Origin: Myrica gale | Lineage: Eukaryota; Streptophyta; Magnoliopsida; Fagales; Myricaceae | Assembly (NCBI GenBank): GCA_963930655.1 | Contig: OZ005602.1 | Location: 2,363,501 to 2,427,500 of the forward strand | Direction: 5' to 3' | DNA length: 64,000 nt | Shown: positions 32,061 to 43,610 of the stretch, piece after piece | Numbering within the stretch: position 1 is the stretch's first letter | Layout: every line of letters starts with the position of its first letter | Notes under the pieces: generated by a model | Seen by the model: the letters and a program-made list of their open reading frames with translations, nothing else | What the model was told of the DNA's origin: nothing | Databases searched by the model: none | Program-made: the position numbers and the translations under genes

Positions 32061-32446
32061 GCTCGTTCCTGATCTGTGTAGGTCCATCAAGGCCCGGTGC
32101 TTGGCAGCTTCCAGCTCAGAAGTATAAGGTAGCTTACAAGTACATGTATGCCTCTTAGCCCACTTAAAATAAGTGGTGCTAACATGCCTGACATACTAGT
32201 GGAAGGGGATCACTGTAGAGAGTAAAGCCTACAAATAATATACTTACAGTAAGAATGTATGTTATAAATCACGAAAACTACAAAATAATAATAATATTAT
32301 TAATATAATTATTTCTCTTTAGGACTAACTATTATAGTGATGCAAATGACCAATGTCATTAACAAAAATAATTATGGCAGAATTGTATTTTAACATTATA
32401 GGATACTTTTAAACTCCGTGTTCTCTAATAATACGGAGGACATCTC
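32061..32446 (+). promoter_or_regulatory. NLR-B upstream region with an AT-rich insertion before the TATA box
   Basis: In NLR-A the sequence CATGCCTGACATACAAGTGG runs almost directly into the TATA box. Here the same block (32183) is separated from it by about 240 AT-rich bases (about 32209-32446), beginning ATCACTGTAGAGAG and ending CGGAGGACATCT. This looks like an insertion next to the promoter; no inverted ends or target duplication were found. Confidence 0.5.
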
Positions 32447-32454
32447 TATAAATA
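32447..32454 (+). promoter_or_regulatory. TATA box of NLR-B
   Basis: TATAAATA in CTCTATAAATATAGGCCACA, about 100 bases before the NLR-B start codon, matching the NLR-A arrangement. Confidence 0.7.
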
Positions 32455-32554
32455 TAGGCCACACCTCCTCTTCCCGGTTCACAGCCCGCAATCATTTTTT
32501 TCCTCTTAGTACTGACCTCTTACTACTTTTTGTGGTTTTCTTCCCTTCACCATC

Positions 32555-35500
32555 ATGGAAATTGCAGCAGCTCTTCTGCTTAGTTTTGCTGAGGGAATCG
32601 CATCCCAATTGGGCTCCCTGTATTCTTCGACACATCTCGGACCGTTATTTTGTGTCAAAGATGATCTTCAGGCGCTCCAGAACACCGTCTTAACAGTCAA
32701 AGATGTCCTTCTGGATGCGGAGGAGCAGCAAGCTCGGAGTCATGCGATTAGACGTTGGCTTGAAAACCTGACGGATGCCTTTTTTGATGCGGATGACTTG
32801 CTGGATGATCTCTCCATCAAAGTTCAACAGCGGGAAGCAAATGAGGTATGCGTATACCTCTTCTTTTCCAAGCTTGCCGATTGTGTTGAAATGGGACCTC
32901 AGATTCAACCTCTACTGCGACACGCAAATAAGGTATGCGCCTCAGTATGCCTCTTCTTTCCCAAGCTTGCCGACGGTGTCGTCGATAGTGTTGTTATGAG
33001 TCCTAAGATTAAAGCGCTTAGAAAGAGGTTCGATGCCATTGCAGACGATAGACAAAATTTCCACTTGAAAGAGCACCCTGTAGACACAAGAGTCAGGAAT
33101 AGGGAAAGAGAGGACACTTATTCTTTTGTACCTCGGGAACAAGTTATTGGCAGAGATCATGATCAGAAGTCAGTTATAGAATTCCTGAAGGACTCTAACA
33201 TTGAGGAGAATGTTTCAATCCTTGCTATTGTTGGCATCGGAGGATTAGGAAAGACTGCGCTAGCAAAACACATATTCAGTGATGAAAAAATCAAAGAGAT
33301 CAAATTTGAAGTAAAAATGTGGGTATGTGTCTCTGAAATTTTTGAGGTTCAAAAAATTGTTGAAGTGATGTTAGAATTGGCAACGAAAAAGAAACCGGAA
33401 ACTACTGTGCTGGAGACATTGGTAGATAATCTTAAGAAAGAAATTGACGGAAAGAAATACTTTCTTGTGCTGGATGATTTGTGGAACGAGGATTGTGATA
33501 AGTGGACGAGATTGGAAACACTATTAGTGGGTGGTGCAAGAGGGAGCAAAATATTAGTGACCACACGCAGTGAAAAAGTTGCCGGGATTATCAAGTCAAC
33601 TAAACAACATTCATTAAAGGGCTTAGATGACGATGTCTCTTGGTGTTTATTTAAAGCAAATGGCATTTAAGAAAGGAGAGGAGCGAGATAATTCAAGATT
33701 TGAGAAAATTGGAAGGGAGATTCTAGGAAAATGCGCAGGTGTCCCTCTTGCCATAAAGATAATTGGGAGGCAATTATACTTGAGAAACACAGAAAATCAG
33801 TGGTCGTCTTTCCTAACCAATGAACTTCCAAGAATAAAAGAAGATAAAATCTTATCAATTCTTAAGGTGAGTTATGATCAACTGCCGTCATATTTGAAGC
33901 AGTGTTTTGCTTACTGCAGCTTGTTTCCCAAGGATTACTGTATTCATAAATCTACTCTTGTTAAACTTTGGATGGCACAAGGCTTTATCCATTTATCAGA
34001 TCAAGACCAATGCTTTGAAGATGTCGGAAATGAGTACTTTCTGGATTTACTTTGGAGGTCTTTCTTTCAAGAAGCTGAATTAGATGAGTACGGTGATGTA
34101 ATTAGCTGCAAAATGCATGACCTCATGCATGATCTTGCTGTATCCGTGGCTGGATCATTCATTACAACCTTAGATTATGAGAAGAAAGTCATTGATGTGA
34201 AAACTCGTCACTTATCGGTTGATGATCGTAACTCTCCTTGTGTAGTCCCAAATTTTAAATTCGGTAGGCTGCGAACAATTCTTTTCCAGTTTGCCCCTCG
34301 TGTTTCATTCCGACTGTCTTATTTCGACGACATTTGGACCAATTACTTTCCAACCAGGGATAGTTTGAAGTTCTTGCGTGCATTGGAAGCGAGTTATGAA
34401 CGCTTCTTGGGTTTGGAATGTTCAATCGGGGACTTGAAGCAATTAAGATATTTAGATCTTTCTTATAATGATTTTATTACAAAGCTGCCCGATTCCATAA
34501 CCAGGTTGCAAAATTTGCAGACATTAATCCTTAACGGTTGTAGAGAACTTCAAGAATTGCATAAAGACATGAAAAACTTAGTCAACCTCAGGCATCTTGA
34601 GATTGAGGGATGTGGTAATTTGACTCATATGCCACGTGGAATGGGGCAAATGACTAATCTTCAGACACTTTCGAAATTTGTACTCAGCAGAGGTTCTATC
34701 TCCGTGGATAGTGGTGGGTTAAACGAACTGAAGCGGCTAAATAATCTGCGAGGAAACTTAGTGATTGAAGGCTTGAGACATGAGAAAGATGCTGAATTAG
34801 AATATAAGGCTGCCGATTTAAAGGAAAAACAATATCTTCAGTCTTTGCATTTAAAGTGGGATGAAATCGACGAAGAGGACGTTGTCTGTGAGGAAATGTT
34901 ATGGGAGGGGTTACAACCCCATCCAAGTCTTAAAAAGCTTACTCTAGAGAGGTATCCAGGCGTGAGGTTTCCAAATTGGCTTTTGTCACTCACAAATCTT
35001 GTTGACTTGTCATTAAAGATGTGCGAAAATTTACAATATTTGCCACCATTGAGCCAACTGCCTTCTCTTGAGAGTCTTTCTCTTTTTTGGTTGACTGATT
35101 TGGAGTATATACAATCGGATAATGGTGATAGCAACAAAATGTTCTCTGCTTCTCCTTCAACGACGCCATTCGCATTCTTTCCATCTCTGAAGAGAATCCA
35201 CCTCGATTCCTGTCTAAAACTTAAGGGTTGGTGGAGGACGGAGCAGCCTTTGATCCCTTCATTTCCTCGACTTTCACATTTGGAGGTCCGGGATTGCCCG
35301 ATGTTGACTTCCACTCCAACATTTCCACATCTCGAAGAATTACACATGCACAATGCCAGCTGGAAGCCAGTGCAACAGACGATGATGACGTATGTGGCAG
35401 CACCACAATGCCCCTCAACAGCAATCGCCTCCTCATTTAATCCTCTCTCAAAATTGAAGCGTCTACAACTAGATTCTATTGCGGACCTACAATCCGCCCC

Positions 35501-36608
35501 AGAGCTGCGGAACCTCATTGGCCTCCAGTATTTGTCAATACAGAATTGCCATAGATTGCAACCTCTCTCCCGAGGGATACAACACCTCACTGCACTTCAA
35601 GAACTGGATCTTCAGAATTTGCATTGTTTGGAGTATATACAATTGGATAATGGTGATAGCAGCATGTTCTCTGCTTCTTCTTCAACGACGCCATTAGCAT
35701 TCTTTCCATCTCTGAAGACAATCCACCTCCTTCACTGTCCACAACTTAAGGGTTGGTGGAGGACGGAGCAGCCTTTGATCCCTTCATTTCCTCGACTTTC
35801 ACATTTGGAGGTCCGGGATTGCCCGATGTTGACTTCCACTCCAACATTTCCACATCTCGAAGAGTTACACATGCACAATGCCAGCTGGAAGCCAGTGCAA
35901 CAGACGATGATGACACCACAATGCCCCTCAACAGCAATCGCCTCCTCATTTAATCCTCTCTCAAAATTGAAGCGTCTAAAACTAGATGAAATTGCGGGCC
36001 TACAATCCGTCCCAGAGGAAGGGCTGCGGAACCTCATTGGCCTCCAGTATTTGACAATATGGAGTTGCCATAGCCTGCAATCTCTCTCCCGAGGGATACA
36101 ACACCTCACTGCACTTCAAGAACTGCATCTTTATAATTGCAATGAGCTCGATCTAGGCAATGATGAGGATGGGATGCAATGGCAAGGACTTTCGAGCCTC
36201 CGGTCTTTGAGACTTTGTAAGCTTCCCAAACTGGAGTTCCTCCCGCTGGGGCTTTCGAGCCTCCGCTCTTTGACACTTGATTCTCTTCCAAAACTAGAGT
36301 TCCTCCCGCCGGGGCTTCAACATCTTACCACTCTACGACAACTACATATCGGAGGTCTTGGATTCACAGCTCTTCCAGAGTGGATTCACAACTGGACATC
36401 ACTTGAAGACTTGACAATTACAAGCTGCCCCAGTTTGGCATCACTGCCAGAAGGAATGTGTCGATTAACGTCCTTGCAGACGCTGACGATTGATTATTGT
36501 CCCATCCTATCGCCGAGATGCAAGAGAGAGACAGGTGAGGACTGGCCCAAGATCGCTCACATCCCCAAGGTTCGAGCTCGATTAAGATTATTTGATCCAG
36601 GTACTTAA
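32555..36608 (+). pseudogene. NLR-B: near-complete CC-NB-ARC-LRR gene with one single-base frameshift
   Basis: This is the best preserved CNL: about 1350 residues if the frame is bridged. The coiled coil holds FFDADDLLDDL and an 87-bp internal duplication (LFFSKLAD/LFFPKLAD). NB-ARC has P-loop GIGGLGKTA (227-235; the second Thr is Ala), FLVLDDLWNED, GSKILVTTRSEKVA, GVPLAIKIIGRQL, CFAYCSLFPKDY and KMHDLMHDLAV. The shift is at 33653-33655, where AAA replaces the AA seen in NLR-A and NLR-C (WCLFKANGI then stop, against WCFFKQMAFEKGE). After it, 36608 is reached without a stop. The LRR domain has a 528-bp in-frame duplication (about 35101-36150) and a 63-bp one. The ORF ends [11 protein letters not shown]... 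like its relatives. It could be functional if the extra A is a sequencing error or if an allele lacks it. Confidence 0.9.
35101..36150 (+). repeat. 528-bp in-frame tandem duplication inside the NLR-B LRR
   Basis: TGGAGTATATACAAT occurs at 35101 and 35629. Each copy then runs through FFPSLK, LKGWWRTEQPLIPSFPRLSH, LEVRDCPMLTSTPTFPHLEE, NASWKPVQQTMM, SFNPLSKLKRL and LSRGIQHLTALQEL. 528 bp is 176 codons. Copy 2 lacks the TYVAA codons and adds PEEG-type residues. NLR-A and NLR-C carry only one copy. Confidence 0.9.
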
Positions 36609-37212
36609 CCCATCATTTTAATATAATCTTAATCCTTCATTGGAAATCAAGTACCAAATTCGTTATCTTCAATTTTCTTTTTCCTCGCTCCCTCACTGTA
36701 TTTTTTGGACGCTAAATTCCAGATTAACTAATGGTTGAAGAACAGAAGAAGTTTGGGATAGGAACTCTGTCGTCGGAGTTCATTACAAAATCTGAGGCGC
36801 TGCAATGTAGGCAAAAGTAAACAAATACTGCATCTTCTGTATTTTTCTTCCTTTCGGCTGTATTTTGACGCCATACATATAATCTCTCAAATATCAGAGG
36901 AAACGACGAGGATGTAGAAGAAGAGAGAGAGGAAATTGGGGAAAACATCGAGGTGGTACGAATCGATGGGGACAACGAGAGGGCCAATTAAACTCTTATA
37001 GTCGAGGAAGGAGATATTGGGCTTGAGGATGCCCAGGAGGCCCACTAAGCAGTTCAATGCCGTGGAGAGGTACCGAGGTACGTACAACTATTACAAAGAC
37101 AAAAAAAAAAAACTTTTTTGGTAATTTTTTTTCTATCTTTGTTTTCGATACAAAGTGCTGCCAGGGAGAAAGAGTAAATTTTTTGCCTAAAGCAGCTTCT
37201 ACTCTCCCTCAC

Positions 37213-37296
37213 AGTTGAGGCTTGTCCATTCTTATCGGAAAGATGCAAAAGAGGCACAAGGCGAGGATTGGCCCAAGATCGCTCACATCCCACGGT
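37213..37296 (+). pseudogene. NLR C-terminal tail relic 1
   Basis: TTGTCCATTCTTATCGGAAA, GATGCAAAAGAGGCACAA and GGCGAGGATTGGCCCAAGAT (quoted in pieces) correspond to the last codons of the NLRs ([22 protein letters not shown]). The AAGG run shifts the frame. Nothing of the NLR body precedes it. Confidence 0.8.
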
Positions 37297-39789
37297 ATAA
37301 ATTCTCTATCTCATCTTAATTTTTCGTGTCTTTCTTCCTCAATTTTTTCCCATCCTCTCTCTCTCATAGAATTACTTTGTTTGTCTGCAGTCGGAGTTAA
37401 TGTCAAAATCTTAGGCACTGCTATTTTAGCGACAAGTAAACAACTAAAGAGTGATTATCTGGAGAAAGAGTAAGGATATCGGAGAATCGAAAAAAGAGGA
37501 ATTGAGGTGGACATAGACAGCATTCCAGAAGAAGATAGAATTGGCCAATAAGTTGCCCAATACCGTCCAGAAGCCATTGGATGTCCGTAAAGCAGTTGCA
37601 AAACAAGAGGTAGACTTTTATATTATTTTCTTTTCTTCTCTTTCTTTCGGTTATGAGGTTGCATCCTTTAATGTTTGTTTTAGGTGCAGTCGCGCTATTG
37701 TCGAGGTTGGGGCTATTGGAGGTTACAGTTCATTCTCACAGGGTTCCAGGATCCTGCTGAAAATCATGGGAAGGTGATTGGTCTCTGCTCCGTTCGGTCT
37801 TGTTTGGTTACTGAGAAATTTTTCACTTCTGCGTTTTTGCCTCTGAAAAAGAAAGTTCGTCTCTTTGTAGTCACTTGGCTCTTTAAAGGCTCCGTGGAAT
37901 GGTGGTCTGTTCATAATTCTCTCTTACCGAGCCAGTATTGGAATTGGAAGTTGCAAGGTTTCTCTCTGACTAGTGGCATGCCACACCATCTTTTTCAGCT
38001 GGGAACTTGAGTTTTTAATTACTTAAAATTGGTATCCTTTCAAACATGCAAAAGTAGAAGAATAATTAGATTGAGAAATTTGTTGTATTTCTCTCCCTTG
38101 TGGGAAAATGCCTGGTGGAAATGAGATACAGAAACTGTAGGACTCGAACTGCATTCAAAACGACTCAACACTTGGTTCTTCATGTAAACCCAATTGGTAA
38201 TTATTCGTATGTTTAATACTTTTTAAATAGTTAGTTTTTCATCAAAAGGAACTCCAAAACCTGTGAATTTTAGATCCATTTTTCGTGACTTTTTTCTTTC
38301 CGTTGCTTTTTGTGGACTCTCAACAGGGGAGAGTACACGTTGGTGAAACAGCCTCACTCAGCATGTGAGTGGCCTGACTTTATATGATTTACTATAAAGC
38401 ATACGAGTGTCATTACCAATCTCATAATTCATGGTGTACCCACTAATTAATTATTTTTGCAGGACACAATTCAATTCAATTGGCTCCTGTGACTAAGAAT
38501 TTAGAACTCTACTGGTGTTGTATCTCAAGAACATTGTTTGCCATCAATTGTCTTGAAGTTGGCCAGCATACAGAAAATAAGGATTTCCTGGTAAAAGAGC
38601 TATTCAGATAAAGGAAAAAATGTCTCTACGTATTTTTTTGTTTTCATCTAATGAGAGTATCACCAGTTTCCTAGAATTGGACACCAACAACAAATTGAGG
38701 AGGAGATCGAGGATGGAAGAATGAATCCAACACTGTCCAGAAGCAATTGGACGTAAGCATGCATAAGGATTTATATTATTCTGTTTTCTTCCCTTGCTTT
38801 TGGTGATGAGGCTACATCCTTTTGTGTGGAAACTTCTTTTCGGTATGTTTGATGGCAAGGTTTCGGTTTGTTGAATAGTGCCAACGTTCACCTCTTCGTA
38901 TGGTGCCTAATATTTGTGGGGGGATTATGTCTCCTACGGAAGCATAGATTCACATCATAAATGTGTTACAAGTAAAATTAATTATTTGTCACTGTTTTTC
39001 TTATAAAACCAATTGACAGTGATTGGAATCTTTCATGACTAAGAATTTTAACGCAGCATTTCGTAGCAGATCATTTAACTTCATCATGAGCATGGTAGTA
39101 CTCATCCTGTTATTCTGCCTTTTCAATGCTGAACATATTAAAACTGCCTCCTTCGGATATTGATTTAACTGCATAAGTTCAGTATATATTAGTTGGAGTT
39201 AACATTCTTTTATAGTTCTTTCAAAGATTATCATGCATATTCTAGAGTTTTGTCTTGACTTCATTTAACTTGTCTTTTCAAGCAAGATCACAAAAGCCGT
39301 CAATATGCATGAGAGAGCGGTGAACTGACCGCCTAATCAACAATTTCAAAACGGGCGTCCTTTCCGTTGGGTAGACATCAAGGAGGGACGAATCGACGGG
39401 GACAATGAGAGGGCCAATTAAACTGTATTATAATTTATAGTCGAGGAAGGAGATGTTGGGCTTGAGGATGCCCAGGAGGCCCACTAAGCAGTTCTTTTTC
39501 CTTTTTTTTTTTGCTGAAGGCCCACTAAGCAGTTCAATGCCACGTAGAGGCGTACAACTATTACAAAGACTTCCAAAAAACAAAAAAGAGAAGCATTTTT
39601 GGTAAATTTTTTTTCTATCTTTGGTTTAGTTATGAGTTTGATTACATCTTTTTTGGGTGGAAATTTTCATTTGCTGTTTCTGACATTTGTTTAGTTGCAT
39701 GCACTTTTTTCGACACAACTGTCGCAGGGAGAAAGAGGAAGCATATGAAAGAAGAGGAATATTTTCCCTAAAGCAGCTTCTCCTCTCCC

Positions 39790-39882
39790 TCACGGTTGGT
39801 TGACGCTTGTCCATTCTTATCTGAAAGATGCAAAAGAGGCACAGGCGAGGATTGGCCCAAGATCGCTCATATCCCACGGTAT
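39790..39882 (+). pseudogene. NLR C-terminal tail relic 2
   Basis: TTGTCCATTCTTATCTGAAA, GATGCAAAAGAGGCACAGG and CGAGGATTGGCCCAAGATCG again encode the NLR tail ([20 protein letters not shown]), in frame here. It is preceded by flank sequence and not by an LRR body. Confidence 0.8.
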
Positions 39883-42400
39883 AGATTCTTTATCTCATCA
39901 TAATTTTGCATATGAATTTCTTCCTCATCAAATTTTTCCCATCCTCTCTCTCTCTCTCTCATAGAGTTACTTTGCTCATCTGCAGTCGGAGTTAGTGTCA
40001 AAATCGTAGGCGCTGCTATTTTTGCTACAAGTACACAACTAAAGAGTGATCATCGGGAGAACGAGTAAGGATATCGAAGAAGAGGAATTGAGGTGGACAT
40101 AGATAGCATTCCGGAAGAATATAATTGGCCAATAAGTTGCCCAATACCGTCCAGAAGCAATTGGATGTACGTACAGCAGTTTCAAAAACAGAGGTAGTTT
40201 TTTATATTATCTTCTTTTCTTCTCTTTCTTTCGGTTATGAGGCTGCATCCTTTTGCTGTTTGTTTTAGGTGCAATCGCGCTATTTTCGAGGTTGGGGCTA
40301 TTGGAGGTTACAGTTCATTCCCACAAGGTTTCAGGATCCTGGTAAAAATCATGGGAAGGTGATTGCTCTCTGCTCCGTTCGGTCTTGTTTGGTCACTAAG
40401 AAATTTATTCACTTCTGCGTTTTTGCCTCTGAAAAAGAAAGTTCATCTCTTTGTAGTCACTTGGCTCTTTAAAGACTCTGTGGAAAGGTGGTCTGTTCAT
40501 AATTCTCTCTTGCCGAGCAAGGTTTCTCTCTAACTAGTGGCATCATGTCACACCATCTTTTTCAACTGGAAACTTGAGTTCTCAATTTCTTAAAATTGGT
40601 ATCATTTCAAACAAGCAAAACTAGAAGAATAATTAGATTGGGAAATTTGTTGTATTTCTCTCTCCCTTGTGGGAAAATGCCAGGTGGAAATGAGATACAG
40701 TTGCAGACATACCCAGCTCCCTTTCATTCTCTGCACGTGGTGTTAACTTCTCAGTCGTCTGATGGTTTATGCCAAAAGCAAGGTGAGAATCTCATACTAA
40801 AACAGACAACAGTGTAGAGGTACCTGTAAACCCAATAGGTAGTTATTCGTATGTTTAATGCTTTTTAAGTAGTGACCTTTTCATCAAAAGGAACTCCAAA
40901 ACCTGTGACTTTTGGATAGCAACCATTTTTGGTAACTTTGTCTTTCCATTGCTTTTGTGCACTCTCAGATAGGGGAGAGATTAAGTTGCTGAAACGGCTC
41001 AGCATGTGAGTGGCGTGACTGTATACAATTTACTATAAAGCATACGAGTGTCATTACCAATCTCATGATTCATGGTGTACGTACCCACAAATTGTTTTGC
41101 AGGGACACAATTCAATTCAGTTAGCTTTTATGACTAAGAATTTTAAAGAACTCCACTGATATTGCGTCCCAAGAATATTGTCTGCCATCAATTATTTTGA
41201 AATTGGCCGGCATACAGAGAATGAGGATTTCCTGGTAAAAGAGAGAGAACATTTTCTTTAATTTACTTCAAAGATTCAGTAATAGGATAGTGATTAAAAA
41301 ACCTATTCAGATAAAGAAAAAAAATCTCTACTTTTTATTTTCGTCTAATGAGAGTATCAATAGTTGCCTAGAATTGGACACCAACAACAAGAAATCGAGG
41401 AGATGATCAAGGATGGAAGAATGAATCGACTTTGACGGCGAAGCTAACGACAAAGGACGATGAGAGTCGTATGTCAGCCGTTGACTCAGAATAATGGCCT
41501 GAGATTTTGGGCCAAAGACTGCTGCCCAATAAATCCAACACTGTCCTGAAGTAATTGTACGTAAGTAGTAAGTACAAGAGTTGCAAAAAAACATGCTTAA
41601 AGGTTTATATTATTCTGTTTTCTTCTCTTGCTTTGGGTGATGAGGTTACATGCTTTTGTGTGAAAACTTCATTTCGGTATGTTTGATAGCAAGGTTTCTG
41701 TTTGTTGAATAGTGCCAACGTTCACCTCTTTGTATGGTGCATAATATTTGTGGGGGGATTATGTCTTCTACGGAAGCAAGATTCACATTATAAATGTGTT
41801 ACAAATAAAATTAGTTATTTGTCATTGTTTTGCCTTTTCAATGCTGAACATATTAAAGGTGGCTACTTGGGATATTGATTAACTGCATAAGCTTGTCATT
41901 CACAATATATTAGTTTGAGTTAACATTCTTTTATAGTTCTTCCAAATAGGATCAATGTTCAGAGCTTATTATCTAGAGTTTTGTCCTGATTCCATTTAAC
42001 TCGCCTTTTCATGCAAGATCAGGAAAGCCGCCAATATGTGTGAGAGAGCCATGAACTGGTCGCCTAATCAACAATTTCAAAAAGGTCGTCCTTTCTGTTG
42101 GGGTGGAAAATTAAGGTAATTGATACTTACTAAAATAACCATACTTTTTATTGTTTATATGTTACTGCTTATGTAAAACTTACGTCTCAAGCACTCCCTA
42201 ACATGTTGAATTGACTGCATGAAAGATTTTCATCGAATGCTGGAGCATATGAAGTTGACAGCTGTGCTTGGAACTCCACTAGTATTGCGTCCCAAGAACA
42301 TTGTCTGCCATCAATTGTCTTGAAGTTGGCTGGCATACAGAAAATGAGGAATTCCTTGTAAAAGAGAGATGACATTTGTTTGGTTTACTTCAAAGATTCA

Positions 42401-42795
42401 GAAATAGGATAGAGATTAAAGGAGTCATTAGATAAAGAAAAAAATGATCTCTAATTCGTTTGATTTTCTTCTAATGGGAGTATCAGCAATTGCTTGCCCA
42501 GGTTTCCAATTCATCAGCATGCAAATTGGCAATTGGCGATATCCCTTTGCTTTCTGTTTTGAATTTCTGGTGTCGTCTAGCATCAAGTTGAATTGTTCAT
42601 AATTCTTTTTCATTGTACCCTGTTGTTGTACATAGTATAAGGTGAATCAAGGAGCTGTGATCTACTTGATGTAATTTTTGTACAATTCAAAATTTCACGA
42701 TGAGCAGATTTGTTCGGATGATATTTCTTCCCATACATAAATTTTGTTGACATTTTCAAACATATACTAGTTTTGTTTTTTTGCTGCATGCGAAA
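42401..42795. other. NLR 3' flank remainder
   Basis: Blocks AATGGGAGTATCAGCAATTG (42473), GATGTAATTTTTGTACAATT (42667) and GGATGATATTTCTTCCCATA recur behind NLR-C at about 56088, 56281 and 56331. No gene. Confidence 0.5.
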
Positions 42796-42958
42796 AATCT
42801 CTAGATTCAACCATCCTAGCCTAGGCGCTGTTACTATTTAGCTGCAATAAGCATAGTAGGACCAGTGTGGTATCTTAATAGGGGTCTCTGTTTAGAAAGT
42901 GTCATTTTCTGCCTCTTGGTTAGCCATATATAGGAGGATTAGTGATTCAAATTATTTA
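42796..42958 (+). repeat. Dispersed locus-specific module, copy 2 of 3
   Basis: Matches 56410-56560 closely (CAGTGTGGTATCTTAATAGG, GTGTCATTTTCTGCCTCTTG) and 5911-6072 more loosely. As at 56 kb, DUF604 sequence follows, but here without the 3' half of that gene. Confidence 0.75.
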
Positions 42959-42967
42959 AGCATAAGA

Positions 42968-43411
42968 TTTGAATCTATATAAGGGTATACTCGCAGTACA
43001 TTGAGATCTTGACACGGAAATTAAGAGAGAAGTTGAAGACCAAGGTTGGAATTCCTGCGCGCGTGAGAGCTTTATCGAGGAAAAGATATCCCCTGGTCAT
43101 GTTCAGACGCGCGCCACCATGCTTCGTTGTATGGCTTCTTGTACTTCCATGTGTTCACGGAACCAGCTTATGCTAAACACAGTGTGGCTGATATTGGTAG
43201 GAGCTGGATTAACGCTTTTCTGACTTGAAATTGGCCATTTCTCCTTAATGGTTGACAATAGATCGGAAGGCAGGTAATGGGGAGCCTTAAACAAGAAGGT
43301 GCAGAACAGAAACAGGACAAGACCTGAAATAGCCAATGACGTCCATATGGTTCTAAGGGATAGAAAGCTGAGATTTTGTTGAATGGTGCTCGAGTTCATA
43401 GAAACCTAGAT
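42968..43411 (-). pseudogene. DUF604 glycosyltransferase-like gene, 5'-end relic
   Basis: Minus-strand reading from 43399 gives MNSSTIQQNLSFLSLRTIWT, SLAISGLVLFLFC, FKAPHYLPSDLLSTIKEKWP and NPAPTNISHTVFSIS, matching the start of the gene at 58725-56885. A frameshift follows (WFREHMEVQEAIQRS against NKWKYKKPYNEA), then stops. The copy ends at about 42979, where GGGTATACTCGCAGTACATT joins the 3' downstream module. The middle and 3' half of the gene are gone. Confidence 0.85.
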
Positions 43412-43610
43412 AGTGCCAATAAAGTACGCTATGCCCACTTCATCAGGTCAAATAAACTGATATGTTGATATCCCTTCGGAGCAAGTACTGGAAACGTCTA
43501 GATTCGAGCAATGCCCAAATTAAAATTACCAAGGAGATAATTTAGAGAAGATCATGGGAGAAAGATATCTAGAGTTAACTATTTGATTTCCATTTACTTA
43601 TCCACTTAAT

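Larger units (their letters stand above)
36609..42400 (+). repeat. Tandemly repeated NLR 3' flank (at least two units of about 2.4-2.6 kb)
   Basis: The first flank after NLR-B (ATGGTTGAAGAACAGAAGAA at 36731, GTCGTCGGAGTTCATTAC) matches the NLR-C flank at 55153. Two long copies follow. GGGACAA(C/T)GAGAGGGCCAATTAAACT is at 36969 and 39400, GGAGATGTTGGGCTTGAGGA-type at 37009 and 39451, GGTGCA(G/A)TCGCGCTATT at 37683 and 40268, CCACACCATCTTTTTCA at 37982 and 40551, and GTGTCATTACCAATCTCATG-type at 38408 and 41049. Remnants of a third lie at 41880-42480. Each long copy starts with an NLR tail relic. No gene is supported; the 78- and 67-codon frames containing RYCRGWGYWRLQFI-like residues are conserved between copies but match no family I know. 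Confidence 0.75.
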
